From Sulfuricurvum sp. PD_MW2 (lineage in GTDB: Bacteria; Campylobacterota; Campylobacteria; Campylobacterales; Sulfurimonadaceae), in the NCBI RefSeq assembly GCF_002633015.1, contig NZ_NSIU01000001.1, positions 186,001 through 250,000 of the forward strand: a stretch of 64,000 bases of DNA. Direction: 5' to 3'. The notes beneath the pieces were generated by a model, which saw only the letters and a program-made list of their open reading frames with translations, had not been told where the DNA came from and ran no database searches. The position numbers were made by a program, and so were the translations under genes. Shown here piece by piece: positions 53,517 through 62,446 of the stretch. Position 1 is the stretch's first letter; every line of letters starts with the position of its first letter.

Positions 53517-54046
53517 GTAATAAAAAAGACCGAGTCCTGATGAATGAAGATATCAGGGTCCCTGAAGTACGCTGTGTGGTTGATGGCGGTGAAGCATTAG
53601 GTATCATTTCGATCAACGAAGCAATGAACAAAGCAAACGAAATGGGACTCGATTTAGTTCTCATCTCTCCGGATGCAAAACCTCCTGTTGCCAAAATCAT
53701 GGACTACGGTAAGTTTCATTACCAAGAAGAGAAAAAGAAAAAAGAGGCGCGTAAAAAACAAACCAAAGTAGAGGTCAAAGAGATCAAACTTTCGGTAAAA
53801 ATTGCGGATAACGATGTCGGTTACAAAGTAAAACATGCGCGCGAATTCCTTGAAGAGGGGAAACATGTCCATTTTCGTGTCTTTTTGAAAGGGCGTGAAA
53901 TGGCACATCCTGAAGCCGCTGTTGCTGTTTTAGAACGTGTATGGCCGATGGTTGAAGATATCGGAAGCATGTATAAAGCTCCTGCAATGGAAGGACGTTA
54001 TTGCAATATGATGATTCATCCGAAAAAAGACGAGAAAAAACATTAA
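53513..54046 (+). CDS. infC: Translation initiation factor IF-3
   Basis: 177 residues: N-domain '[24 protein letters not shown]', lysine-rich linker '[12 protein letters not shown]', C-domain '[20 protein letters not shown]' and 'GREMAHPE'. It starts with a rare codon (TTG), overlapping thrS by 4 bp (TTGA). IF-3 genes in many bacteria use rare start codons for autocontrol; TTG could serve the same purpose here. Confidence 0.97.
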   Translation: MSNKKDRVLMNEDIRVPEVRCVVDGGEALGIISINEAMNKANEMGLDLVLISPDAKPPVAKIMDYGKFHYQEEKKKKEARKKQTKVEVKEIKLSVKIADNDVGYKVKHAREFLEEGKHVHFRVFLKGREMAHPEAAVAVLERVWPMVEDIGSMYKAPAMEGRYCNMMIHPKKDEKKH

Positions 54047-54052
54047 CTTTTT

Positions 54053-54075
54053 AGACTCTCTCCTTCAGAGGGTCT
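54053..54075 (+). terminator. Weak stem-loop after infC
   Basis: AGACTCTC-tccttca-GAGGGTCT forms an 8-bp stem with one G-U pair, followed by CTCCTCC rather than a T-run. It may attenuate thrS-infC transcription ahead of the separate rpmI promoter. Confidence 0.4.
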
Positions 54076-54118
54076 CTCCTCCTTCCATCTCATTATAAAA
54101 TCTACAGTTTTTTTATGG

Positions 54119-54124
54119 TATAAT
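54119..54124 (+). promoter_or_regulatory. Candidate -10 element of rpmI-rplT
   Basis: TATAAT with discriminator CCGCGTC, 41 bp upstream of the rpmI ATG. An internal promoter would allow ribosomal proteins L35 and L20 to be made independently of thrS-infC. Confidence 0.65.
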
Positions 54125-54165
54125 CCGCGTCTCGTTTAGAGAATTTTTGCGAAAGGATCAAGTCG

Positions 54166-54360
54166 ATGCCAAAAATGAAATCGGTTAAAGGTGCTGTAAA
54201 GCGCTTTAAAGTGAAAAAAAATGGTCAGATCAAACGTGGTACAGCGTTCCGCAGCCACATTTTGACAAAACAAGATGCTGGAACTCGACGCAAGCAAAAC
54301 ACCCCTAAAGTGGTTGCTAACGTAGATGTTAAAGCTATCAAAAAGATGATCGTAGGCTAA
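54166..54360 (+). CDS. rpmI: Ribosomal protein bL35
   Basis: 64 residues, Lys/Arg-rich, starting [20 protein letters not shown] and ending '[11 protein letters not shown]'. Standard infC-rpmI-rplT order. GAAAGGA ribosome site. Confidence 0.97.
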   Translation: MPKMKSVKGAVKRFKVKKNGQIKRGTAFRSHILTKQDAGTRRKQNTPKVVANVDVKAIKKMIVG

Positions 54361-54454
54361 TAACCTATTAACTCTCCAGCATAACGCTGGGCAAGTCCGC
54401 AAAGCGGCACCCCGTCATTAAAATTGAAATGAACCGGGTCAAGAAAGGAAAAAA
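54361..54454 (+). promoter_or_regulatory. Structured rpmI-rplT intergenic leader
   Basis: 94 nt with consecutive small hairpins, CCAGC-N5-GCTGG (54376-54390) and CCGC-aaa-GCGG (54397-54407), before the rplT ribosome site (AAAGGAAAA). L20 represses its own operon in E. coli and Bacillus by binding a leader that mimics 23S rRNA. This could be an equivalent, but the match was not tested. Confidence 0.35.
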
Positions 54455-54808
54455 ATGCCAAGAGTAAAAACTGGTGTCGTAAGACGCAGACGTCATAAAA
54501 AAGTATTGAAACTCGCACGTGGTTTCTACAGTGCACGCCACAAACATTTCCGTAAAGCGAAAGAGCAACTCGAGCGCTCACTCGTATACGCGTTCCGTGA
54601 CCGTAAACAGAAAAAACGTGAATTCCGTAAATTGTGGATTATCCGTATCAATGCGGCATGCCGCCTAAACGGAATGAGCTATTCAGTATTCATGAACGGC
54701 CTTAAACGTGCTAACATCGAACTTGATCGCAAAATCCTTGCTGATTTAGCTATGAACGACGCAGCGGCATTCACTGCCTTGACTGCTCAAGCTAAAGCAG
54801 CTCTCTAA
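54455..54808 (+). CDS. rplT: Ribosomal protein bL20
   Basis: 117 residues: [20 protein letters not shown], '[28 protein letters not shown]' and '[21 protein letters not shown]' are characteristic of L20. Last gene of the thrS-infC-rpmI-rplT cluster. Confidence 0.98.
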   Translation: MPRVKTGVVRRRRHKKVLKLARGFYSARHKHFRKAKEQLERSLVYAFRDRKQKKREFRKLWIIRINAACRLNGMSYSVFMNGLKRANIELDRKILADLAMNDAAAFTALTAQAKAAL

Positions 54809-54810
54809 AT

Positions 54811-54834
54811 AATAGGGCCCGAAAGGGTCTTATT
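54811..54834 (+). terminator. Stem-loop terminator after rplT
   Basis: AATAGGGCCC-GAAA-GGGTCTTATT: a 10-bp stem with two G-U pairs closed by a GNRA-type GAAA loop, 2 bp after the rplT stop. T-run is short. Confidence 0.6.
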
Positions 54835-54908
54835 CACCACTTTCGTTCTTCTTTTTTATTCTTTTACCGCACAATTTAAATTTCTACTATTCCCGAAGGA
54901 ATACTTGT

Positions 54909-55151
54909 TTATTGCTCGATTTTGTAGCCTTTGTTTTCGAGACATTTTTGACATTCAACAGTAATTGGGGCTTTTGAAGCTTCGCCGGCAGCTTTTAAAT
55001 CGTAGTAGCGACACTCTTGAAAATCAGCACGAATACGGTCTTCCGTTTTTCCTGCAGGACAGATCATACCATTAATAGTGATCTCTTTTTCAGCGCATCC
55101 GCTGAGAAGTAGCATCGTCGCTGTGAGGCTGAGAAGTAAAATAGTTTTCAT
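54909..55151 (-). CDS. Small putative lipoprotein
   Basis: 80 residues with a lipoprotein signal (lipobox L-S-G-C at 16-19) and five further cysteines in the mature part, among them a 'CQKC' pair near the end. It overlaps the thyX stop by 4 bp, so the two are co-translated. Family not recognised. Confidence 0.75.
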   Translation of the reverse strand: MKTILLLSLTATMLLLSGCAEKEITINGMICPAGKTEDRIRADFQECRYYDLKAAGEASKAPITVECQKCLENKGYKIEQ

Positions 55152-55774
55152 GATGTATGATCCTCTTTGAGTGAATTTTCGAACAGATAACGATGATCTT
55201 CCGGAAGTGCTTCAAAAACGGCATGAGCTAAATCACGGATTTCCCACAAAGCGGCTTTGTCACTGCGAAGCGAAATAAAGTTTTGCAAACTTCTAGCATT
55301 GATCGACCATGTCAATTCGGTTTTGTAACTCTCTGGAAGGCAGTATTTCGCACGATCGTTGCTGATACCGCTTGCAAGTACGATACGGAGGCTTTCGAGC
55401 GCTCTTATGCTCATTTCATCTACCATCTCGACATCGGTCATGACCAAATATTTCTCAGCCCGTTCTTTGTGATCAATACTAAAGGGAGCTTCATCTTTGA
55501 GTTCTTTGAGGGTGTATCGGGTACTTTTCACACTAAGCGATGCCATGCGGTGTCGTGCAAGCTCTTGGAGCAGGGCACGGCTGATCCCCTCAATGTAGAA
55601 GTTATAAACGATATGCTCTAGCGTAGAAGCGTGTTTGAATTTATTGCCGACGCGATCAATCAGAGCACGATCTACCTCTCCTCCGTTATCGCTTTTGTCA
55701 AAACTTTGCCAACAGGTGCGGATAGCATCGGAACAGATTACTAATGGTGTGTAATGGTGTAGGGTTACTTTCAT
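55148..55774 (-). CDS. thyX: Flavin-dependent thymidylate synthase ThyX
   Basis: Makes dTMP from dUMP using methylenetetrahydrofolate and FAD. 208 residues with the ThyX signature R-H-R-x2-S-x4-S-x-R ('RHRMASLSVKSTR', 74-86). This is the alternative to ThyA and explains a thymidylate route without dihydrofolate production. A short palindromic element and then rnj lie upstream on the same strand. Confidence 0.96.
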   Translation of the reverse strand: MKVTLHHYTPLVICSDAIRTCWQSFDKSDNGGEVDRALIDRVGNKFKHASTLEHIVYNFYIEGISRALLQELARHRMASLSVKSTRYTLKELKDEAPFSIDHKERAEKYLVMTDVEMVDEMSIRALESLRIVLASGISNDRAKYCLPESYKTELTWSINARSLQNFISLRSDKAALWEIRDLAHAVFEALPEDHRYLFENSLKEDHTS

Positions 55775-55823
55775 GGATGTGTCTTTGGAAGTAATTTTGA
55801 GAGAGTATAGCGAAAAGAGATAT

Positions 55824-55938
55824 ATACTTTTCTTTTTAATAAGAAAAGTATCAAAAGAAAATTGCCCTCCAACAAGACGCTATCGGTACGCCTTCGCACT
55901 ACTGCAGGCGACCTCGCTCTTGGTGTGTTGCGAGGGCA
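55824..55938 (-). repeat. Bipartite palindromic intergenic element, copy B
   Basis: Read on the minus strand after rnj: a 76-bp G+C-rich fold with imperfect arms (TGCCCTC at 55863-55869 plus AACA, pairing with TGTT and GAGGGCA at 55932-55938), an 11-bp linker, then a perfect 11-bp hairpin ATACTTTTCTT / AAGAAAAGTAT (55824-55834, 55841-55851). The core GCAGTAGTGCGA (complement of 55894-55905) matches copy A at 11 of 12 bases and at the same offset from the outer arm (33 versus 34 bp). Confidence 0.8.
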
Positions 55939-55944
55939 GAATTT

Positions 55945-58050
55945 TTACATTACGAATACATGCGGAACGATAAGTGGGTATTTTTTCATCTTGCGATAGA
56001 TATGTTTACGTACCACTTGGCGAAGATCGTTTTCTAACGCTTTCGGATTTTCGATAAGTCCCGGTTTCATGTTGAGGAGGAAATGCTCTAGCACATCTTC
56101 CATCTCTGCGGCAAACGCTTTGTCATGACGATCGGCAACAAGACCAAAGCTCGTAACGAGTGGTTTTGAGAGGAGATGTGAATCGGCAGCACTCACTTGA
56201 GCTACCAGTACAACCATCCCTTCTGCTGCCATTTTTTGACGATCGATGATAATATCGTCTTCAATTTGGTGATTGTTTTGGTTATCGATGTAGGTTTTAC
56301 CAGTTTTGACGGTTTTTGCTTTACGCATCATTTTGCTATTGACTTCGATACAGTCTCCATCACTCATCAAAAGAATGTTACGCTCAGGGACACCACAGCT
56401 TACGGCTGTCTCTTTATGCTTTTGAATATGGTTGTATTCTCCGTGCACCGGCAAGAAGAATTTTGGATTGGTGAGGCGAAGCATCAATTTTTGTTCTTCG
56501 ATACTCGCGTGACCAGAGACGTGAATATCGCGATCGTTTGCAACTTTGGCACCGGCACGTTGGAGATAGTTGAGCATTCCCGAAATCGATCCTTCATTCC
56601 CAGGAATTGCACGGGCTGAGAGGACGATCATATCGGTCGGTTTGATTTTGATATGGCGGTGTTCGCCGATCGCCATACGGAAAAGGGCTGAGCTTGGCTC
56701 CCCTTGGCTTCCGGTGGTGACGATAAGGACATCTTTGTCACTCATGCGGTTTGCTTCTTCGGCATCGATGAAGATGTTTTTCGGCAATTTGATGTAATCG
56801 TACTGCATACATACTTCGAGATTGCGTTCCATTGAACGTCCGATAACACATACTTTACGGTTATATTTTAATCCCGCCAAAATTGCCTGATAAACACGGT
56901 GGATATTTGAGCTGAATGTCGACATAATGATACGACCTTCAGACTTTGCAAAGAGACGATCAAATCCAGGAGCTACCGTCAGTTCACTCGGTGTCCACTC
57001 TTTGTTATAAGAGTTGGTTGAATCCGAGAGAAGACAAAGAACCCCTTTTTCACCGTAGTGAGCAAGGCGGTGCAAGTCGGCAGTATAACCATCTACTGGT
57101 GTGTGATCGATTTTGAAATCACCTGTATGGATAATCGTTCCTGCTTTGGTAGTAATCGCTAAGGAAGAAGAATCGATGATCGAGTGGGTCATGTGCATCC
57201 ATTCAATCTCAAAATCGTTTCCGATTTTGTACGGCACACGTTTGACAATCGGGTTGAAATAACGGCGGAAGTCACGCATATGGTGCTCGTCAAATTTGTT
57301 ACCGATCATTGCTAACGGAAGCGGTGTTCCATAAATCGGAAATTGCATCTCTTTGAAGAAATACGGTACCCCTCCGATGTGGTCTTCGTGGGCATGGGTA
57401 ATGATGACTGCAACGATTTTTTTACGGATTTCACGAAGGTAGGTGAAGTCAGGTACAAGGATGTCGACACCGTGCATCTCTTCATCCGGAAAGCTCATTC
57501 CGATATCGATGATAATGGCTTCGTTTTCGGTTTCGATAACGGTGATGTTTCCGCCGATTTCACCGAGCCCGCCTAGCGGAGTGATGCGGATTTTTTCATT
57601 GTTATTGAGATCGAGTTTATAATGTGGATTGAGACGATTTTTATGGGCATCTTGATTTTTTACAACGAAATCACGCAAATTGTTATCGATAGGTGTACTC
57701 GGGCTTCCACGGCGTCCACTACGATTGCGGTCGCGGTTACTGCGGGTGGTTTCGGTATCCGTTGCAGTGTTTTCTGAACCTTCTGCTTGTGGAGCACGTG
57801 GAGGGCGGTTATCTTGACGCGGAGGTCTGTTATCGTTGCGCGGCGGGCGGTTGTCTTGACGCGGAGGTCTGTTATCGTTACGTGGAGGGCGGTTGTCTTG
57901 ACGCGGTTCTACGTTTTGACTCTCTGCCAGATTCCCTTCCGTCCCTTCGGGACGATTGGCGTTTCGGCTTCGAAACGGACGACGGTTATTGCGTCGCTGA
58001 CGATTTTCACCTTGTGGCTGTGTGCTCGGTGCAGTTTGTTCATCGGACAT
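55945..58050 (-). CDS. rnj: Ribonuclease J with a long basic repeat-containing N-terminus
   Basis: 701 residues. Residues 1 to about 125 are disordered and rich in Arg, Asn, Pro and Gln. After that come the metallo-beta-lactamase/beta-CASP core with 'HAHEDHIGG' (219-227), 'HTGDFKIDHTPVDG', 'GRSMERNLEV' and 'HVSGHAS', and the RNase J C-terminal domain. It acts as 5'-3' exo- and endoribonuclease in mRNA decay. An N-terminal extension is also known for the Helicobacter enzyme, where it takes part in forming the degradosome with an RNA helicase. Inside it are five 7-residue repeats. Confidence 0.95.
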   Translation of the reverse strand: MSDEQTAPSTQPQGENRQRRNNRRPFRSRNANRPEGTEGNLAESQNVEPRQDNRPPRNDNRPPRQDNRPPRNDNRPPRQDNRPPRAPQAEGSENTATDTETTRSNRDRNRSGRRGSPSTPIDNNLRDFVVKNQDAHKNRLNPHYKLDLNNNEKIRITPLGGLGEIGGNITVIETENEAIIIDIGMSFPDEEMHGVDILVPDFTYLREIRKKIVAVIITHAHEDHIGGVPYFFKEMQFPIYGTPLPLAMIGNKFDEHHMRDFRRYFNPIVKRVPYKIGNDFEIEWMHMTHSIIDSSSLAITTKAGTIIHTGDFKIDHTPVDGYTADLHRLAHYGEKGVLCLLSDSTNSYNKEWTPSELTVAPGFDRLFAKSEGRIIMSTFSSNIHRVYQAILAGLKYNRKVCVIGRSMERNLEVCMQYDYIKLPKNIFIDAEEANRMSDKDVLIVTTGSQGEPSSALFRMAIGEHRHIKIKPTDMIVLSARAIPGNEGSISGMLNYLQRAGAKVANDRDIHVSGHASIEEQKLMLRLTNPKFFLPVHGEYNHIQKHKETAVSCGVPERNILLMSDGDCIEVNSKMMRKAKTVKTGKTYIDNQNNHQIEDDIIIDRQKMAAEGMVVLVAQVSAADSHLLSKPLVTSFGLVADRHDKAFAAEMEDVLEHFLLNMKPGLIENPKALENDLRQVVRKHIYRKMKKYPLIVPHVFVM
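57799..57903 (-). repeat. Five 21-bp tandem repeats within rnj
   Basis: Residues 50-84 of RNase J are five copies of R-(Q/N)-D-N-R-P-P, with Gln and Asn alternating (Q,N,Q,N,Q). The DNA therefore has a 21-bp unit and a 42-bp higher-order period. In-frame length variation by repeat slippage would keep the reading frame. Confidence 0.9.
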
Positions 58051-58123
58051 ACTATTTCCTTCTTAACGCTCTAGGCGTAGTATATGGTTTGATAGATTGA
58101 GATGCTTTAACTTCCCTTGAAAG

Positions 58124-58921
58124 TTATTGTATAAGGGTGTAAAGCCGGTGAAAGTCAGCGGTGCAAAGCTGATGAGGTCGGATGGTTTTTTCAAGCTCAA
58201 GCGTTTCAAAAGCTTGGGCTAAAATGGCGCCATCATAGCGCGAGGAGAGATTTTTGTGGAGGGTTTTACGCGGCTGAGTAAAAGCAATGCGTAAAAATTC
58301 TTCAAACCCTTCATCATTACGGTTCGTACGTTTAGAAATGAGCAGTACGCACGAATCGACTTTGGGAGCAGGGTCAAATGCGGTAGGTGGAACGTGTAAC
58401 ACGATTTCCGCATCGCCCACACTCTGCGTTATGACGCTGAGTGCTCCAAAAGCTCTCTCTCCGGGTGCAGCGGAGAATTTCTCCGCCACTTCACGCTGTA
58501 TCATGACAAGCAAGTTTCGGCACGCCGGATCGGCGAGGGCTTTGAGGATGATATTCGTTGCGATGTAATAGGGCAGATTCGCCACTAAATCGTACGGTTC
58601 ATCCAAAAGCTCACTCTTCCAATGCTCCAGGACATCTCCGCAGCGGAGGGTTAGGGCGTTGGTAGCGATGGCATCGGCAAAATGGTGCTCCAAATGCTTG
58701 CACAAGTCGGTATCGACCTCAAAAGCGGTGACACTTTTGACATCAACTAAATACTTAGTTAAATCACCTAATCCAGGCCCGATTTCAGCGATACGATACG
58801 GAGTATCGGGCATCGATTGGATGATTTGCTGTAAAACACTCTCATCGTTTAAAAAGTTTTGGCCAAATTTCTTTTTGGCAATGGCGGCACGCTCTTTTTG
58901 CATTGGTTTGATTGTACCCAA
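58124..58921 (-). CDS. rsmA: 16S rRNA dimethyladenosine transferase (KsgA)
   Basis: Dimethylates two adjacent adenosines near the 3' end of 16S rRNA. About 260 residues; 'KKFGQNFLND', AdoMet motif 'IAEIGPGLGDLTKYL', catalytic 'NLPYYIATN' and 'PPTAFDPAPKVDS'. Start uncertain: a TTG at the given end or the ATG six codons later. It is upstream of rnj on the same strand with a 73-bp gap. Confidence 0.95.
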   Translation of the reverse strand: MGTIKPMQKERAAIAKKKFGQNFLNDESVLQQIIQSMPDTPYRIAEIGPGLGDLTKYLVDVKSVTAFEVDTDLCKHLEHHFADAIATNALTLRCGDVLEHWKSELLDEPYDLVANLPYYIATNIILKALADPACRNLLVMIQREVAEKFSAAPGERAFGALSVITQSVGDAEIVLHVPPTAFDPAPKVDSCVLLISKRTNRNDEGFEEFLRIAFTQPRKTLHKNLSSRYDGAILAQAFETLELEKTIRPHQLCTADFHRLYTLIQ

Positions 58922-59059
58922 TAAAGTGTTAATTCCTTATTAAATCATAAAAAAAGTGAATTTGTATTCCTTTAAAGCTATAAAATCACCCTTTGGAATT
59001 TATCGTTACTTTTGGTAATAGGGGATATACTTTCACTATGATTGTACACAAGGTGTCAA

Positions 59060-59821
59060 ATGGATAATTTTTTTGCAAAGCGGATTATTCCGTGTCTTGA
59101 TGTTAAAGACGGACGGGTCGTAAAGGGTGTGAACTTTGTCGGGCTCAAGGATGCTGGAGATCCTGTCGAAGTCGCCAAACGCTATAATGAAGAGGGGGCG
59201 GATGAACTCACATTCCTCGATATTACGGCATCGCATGAAGAACGAGATACGATTGTCCATATCGTTGAGCAGGTAGCGAAAGAGGTCTTTATCCCTCTCA
59301 CTGTCGGCGGGGGAATCCGCGTTCTTGATGATATTTATCGTCTTCTTGCTGTTGGATGCGATAAAGTGAGTATCAATTCGGCTGCTATCAAACGCCCTGA
59401 ATTTATCAACGAGGGGGCAAAGCGGTTTGGGAGTCAGTGTATCGTTGTCGCGATTGATGTCAAAAAAACGGGCGATCAGTACAACGTTTATCTCAACGGC
59501 GGACGGGTTGATACGGGAATTAACGCATATGAATGGGCCAAAGAGGTTGTCGATCGAGGAGCGGGAGAAATTCTCCTTACCTCTATGGATGCGGATGGTA
59601 CGAAAGCGGGATTTGATCTCTCCATCACCGAGCAGATCAGCCGTGCGGTGAATGTTCCCGTTATTGCCAGCGGTGGAGCGGGGACGATGGAACACATCAA
59701 AGATGCGTTTGAGTCAGGGGCCGATGCGGCATTGGCAGCGAGCATTTTTCACTACAAAGAGATCGATATTATGGATCTGAAACGTTACCTCAGTTCTGAG
59801 GGGATCCCGGTACGTTTATGA
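59060..59821 (+). CDS. hisF: Imidazole glycerol phosphate synthase subunit HisF
   Basis: Cyclase subunit of the histidine-pathway synthase. About 253 residues of TIM barrel: '[20 protein letters not shown]', '[10 protein letters not shown]'-type motif ('[14 protein letters not shown]'), '[17 protein letters not shown]' and '[12 protein letters not shown]'. The ATG used has AAGGTG upstream; the TTG at 59042 is less likely. It overlaps the next gene by 4 bp. Confidence 0.96.
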   Translation: MDNFFAKRIIPCLDVKDGRVVKGVNFVGLKDAGDPVEVAKRYNEEGADELTFLDITASHEERDTIVHIVEQVAKEVFIPLTVGGGIRVLDDIYRLLAVGCDKVSINSAAIKRPEFINEGAKRFGSQCIVVAIDVKKTGDQYNVYLNGGRVDTGINAYEWAKEVVDRGAGEILLTSMDADGTKAGFDLSITEQISRAVNVPVIASGGAGTMEHIKDAFESGADAALAASIFHYKEIDIMDLKRYLSSEGIPVRL

Positions 59822-60354
59822 TACTTTGTGCCGGTAACAACGAGACCTTTGATTTTGCAACACCGATAGGGGTGGGACTGATCGACAGTGCGATCAATCT
59901 GACGCGCCATTGTTTGGTAAACAAACCCGATTTTCTCCTTTTCGTCGGGAGTGCGGGGAGCTATGGCACTCATCAGATCAACGAGATTGTTGAATCTAAA
60001 ACAGCGGCTAACATCGAGTTAGGATTTTTGGATCAAAGTTCCTACACACCGATAGATAATGTTGTTTCCGCACAAACAGAAAATATCAAAGATGTGATCG
60101 TCAACTGCTCCAACTACATCACTACTAGTGAGAGTGCGATGGAAAAATTTCGTGCTTTGGGGTTAGGGATTGAGAACATGGAGTTTTTCAGCGTGATGCG
60201 GGTCGCTCAGATTTTTGGAATTCCTGCCGGAGGGGTGTTTTGTATCACCAATTATTGCGACGCCAATGCCCATCGCGATTTTATCAGTAATCATGGATTT
60301 GCGAAAGTTCTGCTCCGTGAACATCTCAAAGAAAAAGGGCTGATTCATGGCTAA
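59818..60354 (+). CDS. Phosphorylase/nucleosidase-superfamily (PNP/MTAN-like) protein
   Basis: 178 residues. The order of motifs fits the PNP/UDP phosphorylase fold: an N-terminal '[21 protein letters not shown]', '[11 protein letters not shown]', and '[31 protein letters not shown]', which stands where MTAN-type enzymes have the purine/ribose-contacting Met-Glu segment. It is shorter than MTAN (about 230). Substrate not predictable; purine-nucleoside related. It is coupled between hisF (4-bp overlap) and rlmN (8-bp overlap). Confidence 0.7.
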   Translation: MILCAGNNETFDFATPIGVGLIDSAINLTRHCLVNKPDFLLFVGSAGSYGTHQINEIVESKTAANIELGFLDQSSYTPIDNVVSAQTENIKDVIVNCSNYITTSESAMEKFRALGLGIENMEFFSVMRVAQIFGIPAGGVFCITNYCDANAHRDFISNHGFAKVLLREHLKEKGLIHG

Positions 60355-61423
60355 AAAGTGTATTCTTGATTACACGAAATCGGAACTTGCCGGGATGGTT
60401 AAACCCTCTTTCCGTGCCAAACAGATTTGGGGATGGATCTATCATCAGTATGCTATCGGCTTTGAAGCGATGCAAAACCTTCCCAAAGCGATGCGTGAAG
60501 AGTTGGAAAGAGACTATGAGATCATGCCCCTTAAAATCGTCCGAAAAGAGTGCTCAACTGATGGGACGATCAAATACCTTTTTGAACTCAGTGATGGAAA
60601 AACGGTAGAAACCGTCTGGCTCAAGATGAAAGATGAGTCTATTGATGATGAGGGAAATATCGAACATGAAGCCCGTTTTACCGTCTGTGTCTCAACACAG
60701 GTGGGATGCAAAGTAGGATGTTCGTTTTGTCTCACCGCGAAAGGGGGATTTACCCGTGATCTGAGTGCGGGAGAGATTGTCGCGCAGGTGCTCGCAGTAA
60801 AAATGGATAATGGTCTTGCAGCACATCGCCGTCTCAATATCGTCTACATGGGGATGGGAGAGCCGCTTGATAATCTCGACAACCTCGCGAAAGCAATCAC
60901 GATTCTTAAAGATGAAGAGGGACTCTCAATTTCGGGAAAACGCCAAACAGTCTCTACCAGTGGGTTGAGTACAAAAATTGACAAACTCGGAGAGATGGAT
61001 TTGGGGGTTCATATAGCGATTAGTCTTCATGCTGTTGATGATGAACTTCGTACAGAGCTTATCCCGATGAACAAAGCGTATAACATCGCTTCGATAATCG
61101 AAGCGGTGAAACGGTTTCCGATCGATACCCGTAAACGGGTGATGTTCGAGTATCTGGTCATCAAAGGAAAAAATGATGATCTCACTTCGGCAAAAAAGTT
61201 GGTCAAGCTTTTGCACGGGATTAAATCAAAGGTAAATCTCATCTATTTTAATCCGTATCCGGGAAGTGACTATCAGCGTCCGACGCGAGAGGATATGGTT
61301 GCTTTTCAAGAGTACTTGATCAAACACGGTGTATTGTGTACGATCCGTGATTCCAAAGGGCTTGATATCAGTGCGGCGTGCGGTCAGTTGAAAGAAAAAG
61401 AGTTAAGTGAGGTGGTAGTATGA
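60347..61423 (+). CDS. rlmN: Dual-specificity RNA methyltransferase RlmN
   Basis: Radical-SAM enzyme that methylates C2 of A2503 in 23S rRNA and A37 in some tRNAs. 358 residues; cluster motif C-x3-C-x2-C (C121, C125, C128 in 'CKVGCSFC'), '[13 protein letters not shown]', '[10 protein letters not shown]', and the methyl-carrying C-terminal cysteine in 'SAACGQL'. Start within the preceding gene; stop overlaps a 31-codon ORF (ATGA). Confidence 0.96.
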   Translation: MAKKCILDYTKSELAGMVKPSFRAKQIWGWIYHQYAIGFEAMQNLPKAMREELERDYEIMPLKIVRKECSTDGTIKYLFELSDGKTVETVWLKMKDESIDDEGNIEHEARFTVCVSTQVGCKVGCSFCLTAKGGFTRDLSAGEIVAQVLAVKMDNGLAAHRRLNIVYMGMGEPLDNLDNLAKAITILKDEEGLSISGKRQTVSTSGLSTKIDKLGEMDLGVHIAISLHAVDDELRTELIPMNKAYNIASIIEAVKRFPIDTRKRVMFEYLVIKGKNDDLTSAKKLVKLLHGIKSKVNLIYFNPYPGSDYQRPTREDMVAFQEYLIKHGVLCTIRDSKGLDISAACGQLKEKELSEVVV

Positions 61424-61515
61424 GCGGTATGGATTGGTTTCAGGTTGGGTTTTTAGTGGTTGTCGTAGGTGCCGGCTTAGGCGGATTCATTTGGGCCGCC
61501 ATGAAACAGGACTAA
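61420..61515 (+). CDS. 31-residue single-pass membrane protein coupled to rlmN
   Basis: ATG overlaps the rlmN stop by 4 bp (ATGA), a typical coupling signal. Residues 7-27 form one hydrophobic helix rich in Val/Gly/Ala, ending with Phe-Ile-Trp-Ala-Ala-Met-Lys-Gln-Asp. GAGGTGGTAGT before the start provides a ribosome site. The end weakly recalls the C-terminus of CcoS-type small proteins, but this is not a firm match. Its stop overlaps the convergent M23 gene's stop by 4 bp. Confidence 0.55.
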   Translation: MSGMDWFQVGFLVVVVGAGLGGFIWAAMKQD

Positions 61516-62321
61516 TCAAAAAGAGCATTAATTTTTTCGATCAGATCGAGCGGATCGGTTTGAACTCCATGTACCATAAACCCAAAATGTAGATGCGGCC
61601 CGGTGATTCTTCCGGTATCTCCGCTTAGAGCGATGGCGTCTCCTCGTCTTACATACTCTCCTACTTTTACATCGTATCGACTAAGATGAAAATAGCAGCT
61701 GTAAATCCCCTCTCCGTGATCGAGGATAATTGTCCCTCCCGAGTAATAGCGATCTTCGGCTAAGACAACGATGCCGTTGTTGGTAGCTTGGATCGGAATG
61801 GGCGTTCGGGCTCTGAAATCAACTCCGCCATGATAGCTTTTTAGTGTTTCGTTGTAGGTGCGTTTAGAACCGTATTCACTGGTAATATTGGAATCGAGAG
61901 GTTTGATAAATCCTTTCTCCCAATAGCGTATGGGAGTAAAGTGCTCATAGATCTTTTTTGCTTGCAAACGTTCGCGTTCAATCCGCTCAAGCGCTTCGCT
62001 CGGTGGGGTCACTTTGGCGGGGTCAACACTGAGTGTTTCAGTTGGATAGGGGGCTTCTTGGATATGTAGAGAGATTGGTGTTGTTTTACCGGGAGCGATC
62101 CAAGTTAGATTCGTATCTCCGATAGCGCTATAATAATCGATGGGGAGGATAGCAATTCCCCGTGTTGTATCGTTTGGATAGGCTAAAACACTGAAGTTGC
62201 GATCGTAGGTATAAATCGTTCCTGCCGGAGAAGGTAAGATCAAAATAGTACTTTTTCCAGTATACCCCTCAATAGCAAAAAGCATCCAAAAAGAAAGGGC
62301 TAAAATTGTAATTATGCGCAT
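61512..62321 (-). CDS. M23 (LytM-type) peptidoglycan endopeptidase
   Basis: 269 residues: signal peptide (about 1-18), a beta-rich N-terminal domain, a helical linker ('EALERIERERLQAKKIYEHF'), then the M23 domain with 'SYHGGVDFRA', 'ILDHGEGIYSCYFHLS' and 'GPHLHFGF', giving a full zinc site (H, D, H). Likely trims cell-wall cross-links, as the Csd/Pgp proteins do in relatives. Divergent from the substrate-binding-protein gene. Confidence 0.92.
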   Translation of the reverse strand: MRIITILALSFWMLFAIEGYTGKSTILILPSPAGTIYTYDRNFSVLAYPNDTTRGIAILPIDYYSAIGDTNLTWIAPGKTTPISLHIQEAPYPTETLSVDPAKVTPPSEALERIERERLQAKKIYEHFTPIRYWEKGFIKPLDSNITSEYGSKRTYNETLKSYHGGVDFRARTPIPIQATNNGIVVLAEDRYYSGGTIILDHGEGIYSCYFHLSRYDVKVGEYVRRGDAIALSGDTGRITGPHLHFGFMVHGVQTDPLDLIEKINALFD

Positions 62322-62446
62322 AGTGTTCTCCGATTTTCAGAGTGCAATTGTAGCATTAACCCGTGTTGAAGAGAGATAATGAATTTTTTTCGAAAAATTA
62401 TGTTATCATCGACTAGCACAGACAGCAGTAATGAGAGATACGTGAT

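Noticed and set aside
57799-57903. CRISPR-like array
   Set aside because: The 21-bp units are directly adjacent without spacers and encode a protein repeat; no cas genes are present.
57693-58100. Plus-strand open frame with a repeated 'RYV.GGCLDAEVC' pattern
   Set aside because: It is the antisense reading of the RNase J repeat region; the apparent repeats simply mirror the RPP heptads.
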